A stretch of DNA of 64,000 bases, taken from contig NZ_CP156674.1 of NCBI RefSeq assembly GCF_039851965.1, positions 1,674,001 to 1,738,000 of the forward strand. Reading direction: 5' to 3'. The DNA is from Pseudalkalibacillus hwajinpoensis. GTDB lineage: Bacteria > Bacillota > Bacilli > Bacillales > Guptibacillaceae. Positions 1 through 7,835 of the stretch are shown piece after piece. Both the position numbers and the translations under genes were made by a program. Under the pieces are notes generated by a model, which saw only the letters and a program-made list of their open reading frames with translations, had not been told where the DNA came from and ran no database searches. How positions within the stretch are numbered: the first letter of the stretch is position 1; each line of letters begins with the position of its first letter.

Positions 1-45
1 ATTTTACTGTTTAGATCACCTTTCCTCCCTTATTTTCTGTTAAAA
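1..45 (-). promoter_or_regulatory. Probable 5' leader and ribosome binding site of a divergent gene outside the window
   Basis: Read on the minus strand, this edge contains GGGAGG and AAAGGTGATC, both strong Shine-Dalgarno matches pointing out of the window. In B. subtilis the divergent neighbour of hit is ecsA, the ATPase of the Ecs ABC transporter, so this is probably the leader of an ecsA homologue. The start codon is not visible. Confidence 0.4.
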
Positions 46-127
46 TTCAATCCCAATAATAGATGTAAGGACAAGTGTATATGAAAATTATGGTACGATG
101 AATAAAAAGATTGAAAGGATGATAATT

Positions 128-562
128 ATGAGCCACTCGCCTGATTGCATCTTCTGCAAAATTGTTAATGGAGACATTCCTTCTGCAAAAGTTTATGAGA
201 ACGAGGATGTACTCGCATTTCTTGATCTCACTCAAGTAACTGAAGGACACACGCTCGTCATTCCAAAAAAGCATCAGCAAAATATTTATGAGCTTGAATC
301 CGACACAGCGTCTAAACTATTTGCTGCCGTTCCTAAAATCGCAAATGCCCTACGAGCGAATTTCACCCCTGAAGGCATGAATATTTTAAATAATAATGAA
401 GCTATTGCTGGACAATCTGTCTTTCATTATCACCTCCACCTTATTCCGCGTTACGGCAAGGGGGATGGTTTTGGTGCGGTTTGGAAAACACACGAGAATG
501 ATTATGATGCCGATACATTACAGCGGCTCGCTGAAGGTGTTCGTTCTCAATTGAAATCATAA
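128..562 (+). CDS. hit: HIT family protein (histidine triad nucleotide-binding hydrolase)
   Basis: A 144-residue cytosolic histidine-triad protein of the Hint branch, whose members bind purine nucleotides and hydrolyse phosphoramidates or adenylates. The triad HYHLH lies at residues 100-104, followed by IPRYGKGDGFG. An N-terminal CIFC pair (Cys7, Cys10) can form the zinc site with a downstream histidine. Length and sequence agree with B. subtilis Hit (about 145 aa). An upstream ATG at 98 has no ribosome binding site, whereas GAAAGGATG precedes the ATG at 128, so 128 was chosen. It is probably divergent from ecsA, which lies beyond the left edge. The exact physiological substrate is unknown. 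Confidence 0.93.
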   Translation: MSHSPDCIFCKIVNGDIPSAKVYENEDVLAFLDLTQVTEGHTLVIPKKHQQNIYELESDTASKLFAAVPKIANALRANFTPEGMNILNNNEAIAGQSVFHYHLHLIPRYGKGDGFGAVWKTHENDYDADTLQRLAEGVRSQLKS

Positions 563-604
563 CGAAATACGAAAACAGGAGGCCAACTAAGGTCTCCTGT
601 TTAT

Positions 605-1486
605 TTATGAACGCGTCATTTCATTTAATGTATGAAAACCATTCGGTTCAACCCAATCAGGATGATCAAACGTTTCATCCATTCCACTAAGCATTGTCGA
701 TATTTTTGATCGTAAATTATCATTCCAACGCAATTCATGAATAAACTCTTCTCTATGCCCTCCATAACCAAGCATGCTTTTCAGTTCATTTAATAAATCT
801 GCCTGCCACATGGAAGTGACTGTTGATTCTCCTGGTATATCAATAAATCGAACGAATGAGCCATCACGTTTATAGGCATGAGGATAATAATAAGCATATA
901 CTCGCTCAAAATGCTCGCCTGTCTTCAGTGTTAATTTTCCATGACGGTGCTCACGAAGAACATAGCCTCCCTCCGTTCGATTTAATAATTCCAGCTGCTC
1001 TCGATCAACAAACGTCACCCACACTTCTGTCTTTGCACCAGGTACCGGGGCAATCACAGCTGGAATCGCCCCATATGGTGCAAGAAAAGATCCAGCTACC
1101 ACATCGGTATCGGTTATCTCGGCACGGTAATAAAGAATAAAATCATTTAGATCTGGATTAAGACTAAATTTGTACCTGAGTTGAGCAAGGCAAACATTCG
1201 AACCATATGCAAGAAGTGGAATACGATCCTCAATAGGAGACAGGCCCTCAGTTCCTAAAAGTTCCTCTACCGTAAATTGTTCTGTTGAGGCGAAGGCGAG
1301 TGAACCAGAAACGTCCTCTCCTCTCGCATAGTGAACTATTTGTTTTTCTACTGATACGTTTACTCTTTCATCAATTCTATGTGCTTTACCGTTATGGTAA
1401 AGAAAAGAAGATGAAGGTCGTGGTCCTGGATAAATATCTGGATGGTCATAGGGTCCGATATGTATTGGTTTGTTTTCGCGATACAT
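605..1486 (-). CDS. Uncharacterised protein with a gamma-glutamylcyclotransferase-like YGSN motif
   Basis: A 293-residue soluble protein with no signal peptide or membrane segment. I do not recognise a named family for the whole chain. The middle part reads LLAYGSNVCLAQL at about residues 91-103; a YGSN loop near a domain start is typical of the gamma-glutamylcyclotransferase fold (GGCT/AIG2-like), and TEGGYVLREH further on resembles the E-x-x-x-Y region of that fold. About 90 residues before this motif carry no recognised domain. The gene stands alone between hit and serC on the opposite strand, with only a weak ribosome binding site (AAAGTGGTG). That it is a real gene is well supported by length and codon pattern; the enzymatic role is a guess. 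Confidence 0.6.
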   Translation of the reverse strand: MYRENKPIHIGPYDHPDIYPGPRPSSSFLYHNGKAHRIDERVNVSVEKQIVHYARGEDVSGSLAFASTEQFTVEELLGTEGLSPIEDRIPLLAYGSNVCLAQLRYKFSLNPDLNDFILYYRAEITDTDVVAGSFLAPYGAIPAVIAPVPGAKTEVWVTFVDREQLELLNRTEGGYVLREHRHGKLTLKTGEHFERVYAYYYPHAYKRDGSFVRFIDIPGESTVTSMWQADLLNELKSMLGYGGHREEFIHELRWNDNLRSKISTMLSGMDETFDHPDWVEPNGFHTLNEMTRS

Positions 1487-1675
1487 TGTTTACACCACTT
1501 TCTATACTTTCTCTTCTATTAGAATAGCAAAATACGCAATAGGAGCAAATATCTCATCAATACTAAATTTTCGAAAAGATTAGAAAAAAGCATAGCACCG
1601 ACGAAACCTTTAATGATAGGATGATTACAAGCAAATTTAAGGTATCGAATTACAATGCTAAAGGAGTGTCTACTA

Positions 1676-2764
1676 GTGGAACGTCGTTATAATTTTAATG
1701 CCGGCCCTTCAGCACTACCACTGGATGTGCTGGATCATGCTCAATCAGAGCTTCTCAGCTATCAGCAGCTTGGTATGTCAATTATGGAATTCAGTCACCG
1801 CAGCAAAGAGTACCAGAAGATTCACGATGGAGCCAATGAACTTTTAAGAGAGCTTCTTCACATTCCAGACGATTATGAAGTCCTGTTTCTCCAGGGTGGA
1901 GCAAGTTTGCAATTTTCCATGATTCCAATGAACTTCCTCTCTCCTGAACAGCAGGCCAACTATATCATCACAGGAAGCTGGTCCCAAAAAGCGTTAAAAG
2001 AAGCCGAAAAAGTTGGTAACACGTATGTAGGAGGCAGTAGTAAAGACTTACACTTCCGTCGCATCCCGAATTTTGAAACATTAAAGTATAGCAATACTGA
2101 TGCTTATGTACACCTTACGTCTAATAACACTATTCATGGAACACAGTGGAAAACCTTCCCTGATCGACCTCAGTCTACGTTCATCGCAGATATGTCGAGT
2201 GATATTCTAAGCCGCACTCTTCCTATTAATCAATTTGGCCTTATCTATGCGGGTGCACAGAAGAACCTTGGCCCGGCTGGTGTTACCGTCGTTATTTTGA
2301 AGAAGGACATGTTAAAGAACATCCCCGACAGACTTCCGACGATGCTTGATTATCGCACACATGTGGACAAGCAGTCTCTATACAACACACCGCCATCTTT
2401 CGCTATTTACATGCTTTCTCTTGTTCTGGAATGGACGAAGAACAAAGGGGGAATCAGTGCAATCGAAGAGCTTAATAAAGACAAGACAAAAATTCTTTAT
2501 AATACGATTGACGGAAGCAAAGGGTTCTACAGTGGAACAGCAGAAGAGGAAAGCCGCTCTTCAATGAATGTAACCTTCAACTTACCGAGCGAAGAGCTTG
2601 AAGCTCTTTTCCTAAAAGAAGCTGAAGAAGAAGGCTTTATTGGCTTGAAAGGGCATCGTTCCATCGGTGGCTGTCGAGCATCCATTTACAACGCTGTTCC
2701 AATCGAGTCCGTAAAAGCACTAAGCGATTTCATGCATACTTTCCATCACAAACACAATATTTAA
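1676..2764 (+). CDS. serC: Phosphoserine aminotransferase
   Basis: PLP-dependent aminotransferase (EC 2.6.1.52) converting 3-phosphohydroxypyruvate and glutamate to phosphoserine in serine biosynthesis; it can also act in pyridoxine synthesis. The protein starts YNFNAGPSALP, the classic SerC opening; QGGASLQF binds cofactor phosphate, and Lys196 in GAQKNLGP is the Schiff-base lysine. It ends with the usual GHRSIGGCRASIYNA block. Length from the GTG at 1676 is 362 aa, as expected. AAAGGAGTG lies 7-8 nt before this GTG, whereas the ATG at 1655 lacks a ribosome binding site. In B. subtilis serC sits in the same neighbourhood near hit and hpr. No T-box or other riboswitch was seen upstream. Confidence 0.96.
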   Translation: MERRYNFNAGPSALPLDVLDHAQSELLSYQQLGMSIMEFSHRSKEYQKIHDGANELLRELLHIPDDYEVLFLQGGASLQFSMIPMNFLSPEQQANYIITGSWSQKALKEAEKVGNTYVGGSSKDLHFRRIPNFETLKYSNTDAYVHLTSNNTIHGTQWKTFPDRPQSTFIADMSSDILSRTLPINQFGLIYAGAQKNLGPAGVTVVILKKDMLKNIPDRLPTMLDYRTHVDKQSLYNTPPSFAIYMLSLVLEWTKNKGGISAIEELNKDKTKILYNTIDGSKGFYSGTAEEESRSSMNVTFNLPSEELEALFLKEAEEEGFIGLKGHRSIGGCRASIYNAVPIESVKALSDFMHTFHHKHNI

Positions 2765-2837
2765 CACTTTTCAACAAACTTCGTTTGTTATGATAAATAA
2801 AATAGTTCTTTCGCAGCAGGCACATAGCGCATTGTTG

Positions 2838-2883
2838 GAGAGAATACCGTCAAATGGCGGACAATGAGATGAGAAGAGGAGAG
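2838..2883 (+). promoter_or_regulatory. Candidate TRAP-binding site over the trpP translation start region
   Basis: Four GAG triplets start at 2866, 2871, 2876 and 2881, exactly 5 nt apart (two-base spacers), with another GAG at 2838 and a TAG at 2825. The array includes the Shine-Dalgarno (AGAGGAGAG) of trpP at 2893. The TRAP protein binds (G/U)AG repeats with 2-3 nt spacers, and in B. subtilis represses trpP translation by covering its ribosome binding site. The repeats and spacing are seen directly; regulation by TRAP is inferred. The mtrB gene for TRAP is not in the window. Confidence 0.65.
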
Positions 2884-2892
2884 ATTTTCAAC

Positions 2893-3411
2893 ATGAAAAC
2901 AAAAAATTTAGTACTAATGGCATTATTACTGGGTATTGGGACAATTCTTCACGCTATTATCCCCGGGTTAATTTCTGGTATGAAGAATGACATGTTGCTT
3001 ACAATGATGTTTCTAGGAATATTACTGTTCCCTGAACGTAAAAGCGTGCTTGTTCTCGGGCTTGCAACGGGTGTCATTTCTGCTGCGACTACAACATTTC
3101 CTGGCGGACAGCTTGCAAACATGATAGATAAGCCGATTACGGCTTTTGCCTTTTTTGGACTCTTTATGCTCGTTAAGCGCTTCGGTCAGTCATTAATCAC
3201 AGCGGGCGTATTAACAGCAATCGGAACAATGATAAGCGGAGCTATATTCCTCGGAGCTGCACTTGTGTTTACAGGTTTACCTGGTGGAGCTGCCTTTACA
3301 GGTTTATTCTTAACCGTTGTCCTTCCAACAGCTGCAGTCAATACAATTGCGATCGTACTCATTTATCCAGTTGTACAATCTATTCTTAAACGCACGAGCT
3401 TTGCATTTTAA
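2893..3411 (+). CDS. trpP: Tryptophan transporter TrpP
   Basis: A 172-residue integral membrane protein, the size of B. subtilis TrpP (formerly YhaG), thought to import tryptophan. Hydrophobic segments run through the whole chain, e.g. LVLMALLLGIGTILHAIIPG at the N-terminus, followed by the conserved loop MLLTMMFLGILLFPERK. An in-frame ATG at 2854 exists, but the purine-rich ribosome binding site just before 2893 decides the start. The four evenly spaced GAG triplets over that site suggest translational repression by tryptophan-activated TRAP. Downstream is a terminator shared with the convergent gene. The transport substrate is taken from the family. Confidence 0.9.
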   Translation: MKTKNLVLMALLLGIGTILHAIIPGLISGMKNDMLLTMMFLGILLFPERKSVLVLGLATGVISAATTTFPGGQLANMIDKPITAFAFFGLFMLVKRFGQSLITAGVLTAIGTMISGAIFLGAALVFTGLPGGAAFTGLFLTVVLPTAAVNTIAIVLIYPVVQSILKRTSFAF

Positions 3412-3428
3412 TATAGAAACACATTAAG

Positions 3429-3455
3429 AAACCGGCCAAATATATGGCCGGTTTT
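3429..3455. terminator. Bidirectional intrinsic terminator
   Basis: The hairpin AACCGGCC-AAATATAT-GGCCGGTT is followed by T-rich DNA and preceded by A-rich DNA. It lies between the convergent trpP and YkvA-family genes and can serve both. Confidence 0.8.
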
Positions 3456-3456
3456 G

Positions 3457-3855
3457 TTATATCTTCACTCCAGTCTCCCACTCACGAAACTTTTCAAGCT
3501 CCTGTTTTAATTGACCTGCAATAAAGCCAATTACTGCTACATCATCCAGTAATCCGACCCCTGCCAAAAGGTCTGGAACGGCATCAATTGGGCTAACAAA
3601 GTAAAGCAAACCACCTACGATGAGGATAATTGATTTTCTCGAAATATCCCGGTAAGTACCTTTTCGTACTTCCTGAACAAGTCGCGAAAATGTTTTTACA
3701 TCGACCCACATATCATCCATACCTTTTCGACCTTTGTATAGAGCTCCTTTTTTCAAGGAGTCCATTGAAATTTCTTGCATCCGGTCTTTATCCTTCACCA
3801 CCGATACCGCTTTACGCGTCATTCGTTTAAAAACACTTCTGACCATTCGATTCAT
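3457..3855 (-). CDS. YkvA family protein (DUF1232)
   Basis: A 132-residue protein with the DUF1232 core in its C-terminal half: a hydrophobic stretch SIILIVGGLLYFVSP followed by IDAVPDLLAGVGLLDDVAVIGF at about residues 88-110. The xSPIDxxPDxxxxxGxxDD pattern defines the family, found in B. subtilis YkvA and widely in bacteria; its function is unknown, but the segment is probably a membrane hairpin. The N-terminus is basic and contains no signal peptide. GGAG precedes the ATG at a normal distance. It converges on trpP and shares its terminator. Confidence 0.85.
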   Translation of the reverse strand: MNRMVRSVFKRMTRKAVSVVKDKDRMQEISMDSLKKGALYKGRKGMDDMWVDVKTFSRLVQEVRKGTYRDISRKSIILIVGGLLYFVSPIDAVPDLLAGVGLLDDVAVIGFIAGQLKQELEKFREWETGVKI

Positions 3856-3980
3856 TTAAACACGCTCCTTTAACTACCCTTCTCTCTATAAGATACCTCA
3901 AATGAGCGTGTTTCTAACATTAAAACTGATATTCTATGTTTGTGGCTGGTAAGCCGTGGGGAAAATAGGATAAGGTCGGG

Positions 3981-4178
3981 TTAAAATAAGAGCACTGCCA
4001 TCGAGAGTCCTAAAACAAGAAACACAATGGCACACGTTCCAAAAACGTAAGCATTCTTTTGTTTGCGAATCAGTTGCTCGTTATGAAATGAATATTTCCT
4101 AATAAGCAGAAGTCTACTTACCATTGCAGTCAGTAGGAGACTACCTGCCGCAATAAGGAAAAAGATAAATCCAACCAT
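3981..4178 (-). CDS. Small two-TM membrane protein, function unknown
   Basis: A 65-residue protein made almost entirely of two hydrophobic helices (residues about 2-25 and 44-64) joined by a basic loop. It has a good ribosome binding site (GGGAGG 6-7 nt before the ATG), which supports it as a real gene. I do not recognise the family. It is a single-gene unit divergent from yhaH. Confidence 0.65.
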   Translation of the reverse strand: MVGFIFFLIAAGSLLLTAMVSRLLLIRKYSFHNEQLIRKQKNAYVFGTCAIVFLVLGLSMAVLLF

Positions 4179-4352
4179 ACCTGTTTCCTCCCTTTTGCAT
4201 AACGTTTATTACAAGGTATATGTAGATTTCAGCGTTTTCATGCCGCTGGTTAGATTAAGTAAAAGCAAAAAGAAAGAAGGAGATTATAGGTTACTGGCGA
4301 ACTTATGTGTTAAGTAGAAGTTTAAGGATTGGATTAAGAAAGGATGAACATC

Positions 4353-4721
4353 ATGGGAAAAGCTAAGGCACTAATTACCGGGTTTGTATTTGGAGGCGTT
4401 GTTACAGCGGCTTCAGTTCTTATAACAACCCCGAAACCTGGAAAAGAGTTAATTGCAGATGCGAAGGATAAAAGCGATGACATAAAAGAAGGATTTGCAA
4501 AATTAAAAAATGATTTTAATGACTTATCGACGCAGGTTAAACAACTTTCTGCTGAAGGTAAAGAGATCTTTCAGGAAGTAGCGGCAGATCTGAAACGCTC
4601 GATCTCCTCTTATCAAGAAGATATTGAGCCGAACCTTTCGAGATTAAAGGAAGATGTAGAGGAAATGCAGAAGACCCTTGATACAGTTAAAGAAGAAGTA
4701 AACAGCCCGGCTTCAAAATAG
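4353..4721 (+). CDS. yhaH: YtxH domain-containing protein YhaH
   Basis: A 122-residue protein of the YtxH/YhaH general-stress type. The N-terminal segment GFVFGGVVTAASVLITTPKPGKEL is the conserved YtxH pattern, a single hydrophobic helix ending in a TPxxGKE motif, followed by a long charged, probably coiled-coil region. The start at 4353 is preferred over the ATG at 4344 because AAAGGATG is properly spaced only for 4353. In B. subtilis yhaH lies next to hpr, as here. Members are often sigmaB-dependent; no sigmaB promoter was identified here. The molecular role is unknown. Confidence 0.85.
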   Translation: MGKAKALITGFVFGGVVTAASVLITTPKPGKELIADAKDKSDDIKEGFAKLKNDFNDLSTQVKQLSAEGKEIFQEVAADLKRSISSYQEDIEPNLSRLKEDVEEMQKTLDTVKEEVNSPASK

Positions 4722-4732
4722 CCGGTCTTTTT
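4707..4732 (+). terminator. Intrinsic terminator of yhaH
   Basis: CCCGGCT-TCAAAAT-AGCCGG followed by TCTTTTT; the yhaH stop codon lies inside the hairpin. Confidence 0.75.
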
Positions 4733-4792
4733 ACAAATAAGTATCAATATTCTAATATAGCTTGAAGGTATTGTTAGTAAAGGAGGCCATTT

Positions 4793-5359
4793 ATGATTGA
4801 AAAACAGGAGATATCCATTCAAGAAGCAATGATTTTCAGCCACAGAATTGGGCAATTGAGTAAAGCACTCTGGAAGTCTGTTGAGCGAGACTGGCAGGAA
4901 TGGCTTAAGCCCTTTGACCTGAACATTAACGAGCACCACATTCTCTCAATTGCCTATCATCTTGACGGGTCTTCTATTTCTGACATTGCCAAGTTTGGTG
5001 TAATGCATGTCTCCACAGCATTTAACTTTTCAAAAAAGCTCGAATCGCGTTCTCTGCTTACCTTTTCGAAAAAAGAGAATGATAAACGGAATACATATGT
5101 ACAACTTACAAAAGAAGGTGAGCAACTTCTCAAAGAGACCTGGAAACATTATTCACCCGGCCGTGACAGTGTCTTAAAGGCTTCCATGCCGATTCGAGAC
5201 CTTTATGGTAAGTTCCCTGAGTTTACTGAGATGATGTGCGTTATAAAAGGCCTTTATGGTGAAGATTTCATGGAAATTTTCCAGAAGTCGTTTAGTAAAC
5301 TTGAAAGTGAATTCTCTAGGGATCAGGTTGAGGAAGAAAACCGCCCTAATCCACTTTAA
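4793..5359 (+). CDS. hpr: Transition-state regulator Hpr (ScoC), MarR family
   Basis: A 188-residue MarR-type DNA-binding protein matching ScoC/Hpr, which in B. subtilis represses extracellular protease genes, sporulation and oligopeptide uptake. The opening EAMIFSHRIGQLSKALWKSVE and the winged-helix block ISDIAKFGVMHVSTAFNFSKKLE are characteristic, followed by FSKKENDKRNTYVQLT in the wing. B. subtilis ScoC is about 203 aa, so this one has a slightly shorter C-terminus. AAGGAGG is ideally placed before the ATG. The gene overlaps the convergent yhaI by a few bases. Its closeness to yhaH, yhaI and prsA is conserved synteny. Confidence 0.93.
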   Translation: MIEKQEISIQEAMIFSHRIGQLSKALWKSVERDWQEWLKPFDLNINEHHILSIAYHLDGSSISDIAKFGVMHVSTAFNFSKKLESRSLLTFSKKENDKRNTYVQLTKEGEQLLKETWKHYSPGRDSVLKASMPIRDLYGKFPEFTEMMCVIKGLYGEDFMEIFQKSFSKLESEFSRDQVEEENRPNPL

Positions 5360-5697
5360 CGGTAAGGGGAAAGCCTCAAAAGTGTTTCCATCAGTTCATG
5401 ATAATGCTCTTCTTGAGCGCGCAATGCTTTAATTGCAGAGAGCGGCTCTAACTTCATATTCAGCATCCCTACAAAATGTGTGAGCAATGAGGATCGACTT
5501 AGCAGTCCCTCCTCAATCTGTTCATGCATTTTTGCATTTACTTCAATACACAGCTGGTATACTGCACTCACTTCTTCCTCTGTAAGTCCCTGTTCAATCG
5601 CGAGGCGATAGAATGGGTACTCCCCTTCTCCTTTCATCTTAGCAAGTAAACGCATGTGAAATTCTATTTTATCTAAGCGTTTGTGAATGGATTCCAT
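5356..5697 (-). CDS. yhaI: YhaI family protein (DUF1878)
   Basis: A 113-residue, all-helical cytosolic protein matching B. subtilis YhaI, which lies next to hpr there as well. It has a heptad-rich start (IHKRLDKIEFHMRLLAKM) and the sequence FYRLAIEQGLTEEEV, typical of DUF1878. Function unknown. AAGGAG precedes the ATG. Its stop overlaps the convergent hpr stop by 4 nt, so the two transcripts are antisense at their ends. Confidence 0.85.
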   Translation of the reverse strand: MESIHKRLDKIEFHMRLLAKMKGEGEYPFYRLAIEQGLTEEEVSAVYQLCIEVNAKMHEQIEEGLLSRSSLLTHFVGMLNMKLEPLSAIKALRAQEEHYHELMETLLRLSPYR

Positions 5698-5934
5698 ACT
5701 TAACTTAACTCCTTACTCTGCGATCAAGTGTACTTCTAGTTTAACGGAACGAGGTGTAAATTGATATGTATTTTCCAGACTAATCCAACGCGAAAAAACG
5801 CTGATTTTGTCAAAAAAATTTTGACTAATTTCTTTATAAAAAAACGTGTTGATTTCTTTAGAAAATCGCTGTACAGTATACGAGTATTCATTAAAATTCA
5901 AACCGAAATAAAGCTACGGAAGCAGGTGATTCTT

Positions 5935-6480
5935 ATGAATTGTTGGAAATCGATTTACCTACAGCGCGAGTTTGGGACACATCGTCTAACAATCTTCTCG
6001 ATGCTATTAACATTATTATACTTTATTGCGTTTTATCTTGTATTCAGTATGTTATACCCGACAACAAAACATGCGATCGTACCTATTTTGCCTTTTCTAG
6101 GCTCAGTAGCTGTCCTTTTCCCGATTCATAAGATTATTCACTGGCTTCCTTTAACAATAGCCGGACTGAAAGCTACTATGAAATTAGAAAAAGGGATAGT
6201 GATGGTACCAACGATGCGCTGTGAGACATGCAACCCGATCTCACGTAATCTCTTTTTAGTTGCAGCACTTTCACCAGCTGTTATCATCACAGGTGCCGCA
6301 ATAACTGCAGCGATTTACCTCCCAACCTATGTATCGTTCTTCTCAATCCTGGCAGCTTTAAACCTTGGATTTAGCTTTAGTGATTTTCTATATGCTTCTC
6401 AGGTGCTTCGTGCACCGAAACATGCTTTTGTAGAAGATCGAAGTGAGGGCTTCCATATCCTTATAAAGCAAGCCTCTTAA
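5935..6480 (+). CDS. DUF3267 family membrane protein (metalloprotease-like)
   Basis: A 181-residue polytopic protein with four hydrophobic segments. The loop after the second ends in HKIIHWLP, the position where DUF3267 proteins carry an H-x-x-x-H metal-binding-like motif; the Glu of a canonical HExxH is replaced by Lys, so peptidase activity is doubtful. The open frame extends upstream to 5761, but the ATG at 5935 is preceded by AGCAGGTGAT with correct spacing and begins a sensible protein. It is followed by its own terminator. Family assignment is moderately sure, function unknown. Confidence 0.75.
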   Translation: MNCWKSIYLQREFGTHRLTIFSMLLTLLYFIAFYLVFSMLYPTTKHAIVPILPFLGSVAVLFPIHKIIHWLPLTIAGLKATMKLEKGIVMVPTMRCETCNPISRNLFLVAALSPAVIITGAAITAAIYLPTYVSFFSILAALNLGFSFSDFLYASQVLRAPKHAFVEDRSEGFHILIKQAS

Positions 6481-6534
6481 GGGATCAAATAGGATTAAGT
6501 TAAGGGTAATGATCAATTTAATGATAAAATGAAA

Positions 6535-6564
6535 ACAGAGCGCTGATTACAAGCGCTCTGTTTC
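6535..6564 (+). terminator. Intrinsic terminator of the DUF3267 gene
   Basis: CAGAGCGCT-GATTAC-AAGCGCTCTG followed by TTTCTTT. Confidence 0.75.
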
Positions 6565-6671
6565 TTTATCACAACAAGCCTTAGATTGGGAGGTTTACTT
6601 TACATTGCCCTCGCAGTCGCCAGTATTGAATTATCATAAGACTTCCTTCATAATAACAATAGGATAAAGAT

Positions 6672-7268
6672 CTAGTTAATAGGATAGTAGGCATCAAAAA
6701 TGATCTCATCATTTGGAAGATCGAATGAACGCGCTCTTAGCTTCATGTCATTCTTCAACTCCAGATCGCTTACGGCCATGTAGATAGTTCCTTCATCGGC
6801 ATCAATCGTTATTTCAGGCGGCAGTGAGGCCTGTTTTTTTATAAAGGAGAGCACTTTATCACTTGGCAACTCAAGAAGACCAATTTGAAAGGACTCTTCC
6901 TTTAATAAAAGATCACCATTTGGCTGTACCTGTGGCTCAAATTTAAGAAAAAAGTCAACTTTACGATCGAAAATCGTCACATATCCTTGAAATGTTGCAA
7001 GCTCATCGAGATTAACGCTATATCCGATGTTTTCTTGCTCTTCACTATACTTTTCAAGCTCTCGATTAATGATCTCATTCAATTCATCTTTTTTCATCTG
7101 GATGGAAAATGTTGTTTCAAAGGTCTCTTCTGAAGAACTCTCATCAGAGAGTTTGGCAATCTCACTTTCAGGAAAATAGTATTGGTAGAATCCTACTATT
7201 CCTGCAAACAAAAGGATGACAGCAGCTAAAAGAATAAGAAAGGCCGCCTTCCATCGGTTTTTAAACAT
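6672..7268 (-). CDS. YpmS family protein (DUF2140)
   Basis: A 198-residue membrane-anchored extracytoplasmic protein. One N-terminal helix (about residues 8-29, AAFLILLAAVILLFAGIVGF) precedes a soluble domain with SIQMKKDELNEIINREL and a repeated beta pattern ending FDAYYPIN, typical of DUF2140/YpmS. There is no lipobox cysteine. AAGGAGC lies before the ATG. YpmS homologues are widespread in Bacillus with unknown function. The B. subtilis paralogue lies elsewhere, so I give no symbol. Confidence 0.75.
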   Translation of the reverse strand: MFKNRWKAAFLILLAAVILLFAGIVGFYQYYFPESEIAKLSDESSSEETFETTFSIQMKKDELNEIINRELEKYSEEQENIGYSVNLDELATFQGYVTIFDRKVDFFLKFEPQVQPNGDLLLKEESFQIGLLELPSDKVLSFIKKQASLPPEITIDADEGTIYMAVSDLELKNDMKLRARSFDLPNDEIIFDAYYPIN

Positions 7269-7386
7269 TTCAAACAGCTCCTTGTGGGATGAATATTTTC
7301 CATCATACTACGGATAGAAAGATAAGTTAAGGTAAACCGTTAAATATCCCTTCGAATAATCGAAGTGAACTCTGGGAGGTTCTTAA

Positions 7387-7575
7387 ATGACTATTATTGG
7401 ATTGTTCTTCATCCTGTTTGCCACATTAATCCTGGTAACATTTAATTCAATGACAAATGCGCTATGTTTAAAGAAAAACATTCCCGAGGAAAAGCAACCT
7501 AATGTTTTCAGAACGATTAATGTTCTCATCACCATCCTGCTGATCTCCTCATATGTTGAAATTCTCTTCACATAA
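7387..7575 (+). CDS. Small two-TM membrane protein, function unknown
   Basis: A 62-residue protein with two hydrophobic helices (residues about 2-24 and 43-61) and a short charged loop KKNIPEEKQPNVFRT. GGGAGG sits 6 nt before the ATG and a terminator follows, so it is a complete small transcription unit. I do not recognise the family. Confidence 0.65.
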   Translation: MTIIGLFFILFATLILVTFNSMTNALCLKKNIPEEKQPNVFRTINVLITILLISSYVEILFT

Positions 7576-7602
7576 AAGCGTTATATAACAAGAACAACTA
7601 TC

Positions 7603-7637
7603 AAAAAAGATGTGGCCATGGTCCTCATCTTTTTTTT
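7603..7637 (+). terminator. Intrinsic terminator
   Basis: AAAAAGATG-loop-CATCTTTTTTTT downstream of the small membrane protein gene ending at 7575. Confidence 0.7.
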
Positions 7638-7835
7638 ATCTCAATGTAGGCAGTTGCTTGTTGAAAGCATGATTGGGAACTTTATATCGTATCAATCCCG
7701 CTCATTTCTCCTATGTTTTGTGTAATTTTTCTCATATTTCCAATTGCATTTAACTTCATATGACTTTCTGTGCTATAGTATTAACTGTGTCACACGAATG
7801 TTAAATTTAACTAACCCTTTAGGAGTGTATGTTTG

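Noticed and set aside
1487..1675. T-box or serine-responsive leader upstream of serC
   Set aside because: No T-box TGGNACCGCG element, no terminator hairpin before the gene.
6117..6150. Active zinc protease motif in the DUF3267 protein
   Set aside because: The motif reads HKIIH rather than HExxH; the catalytic Glu is absent, so only family membership was claimed.
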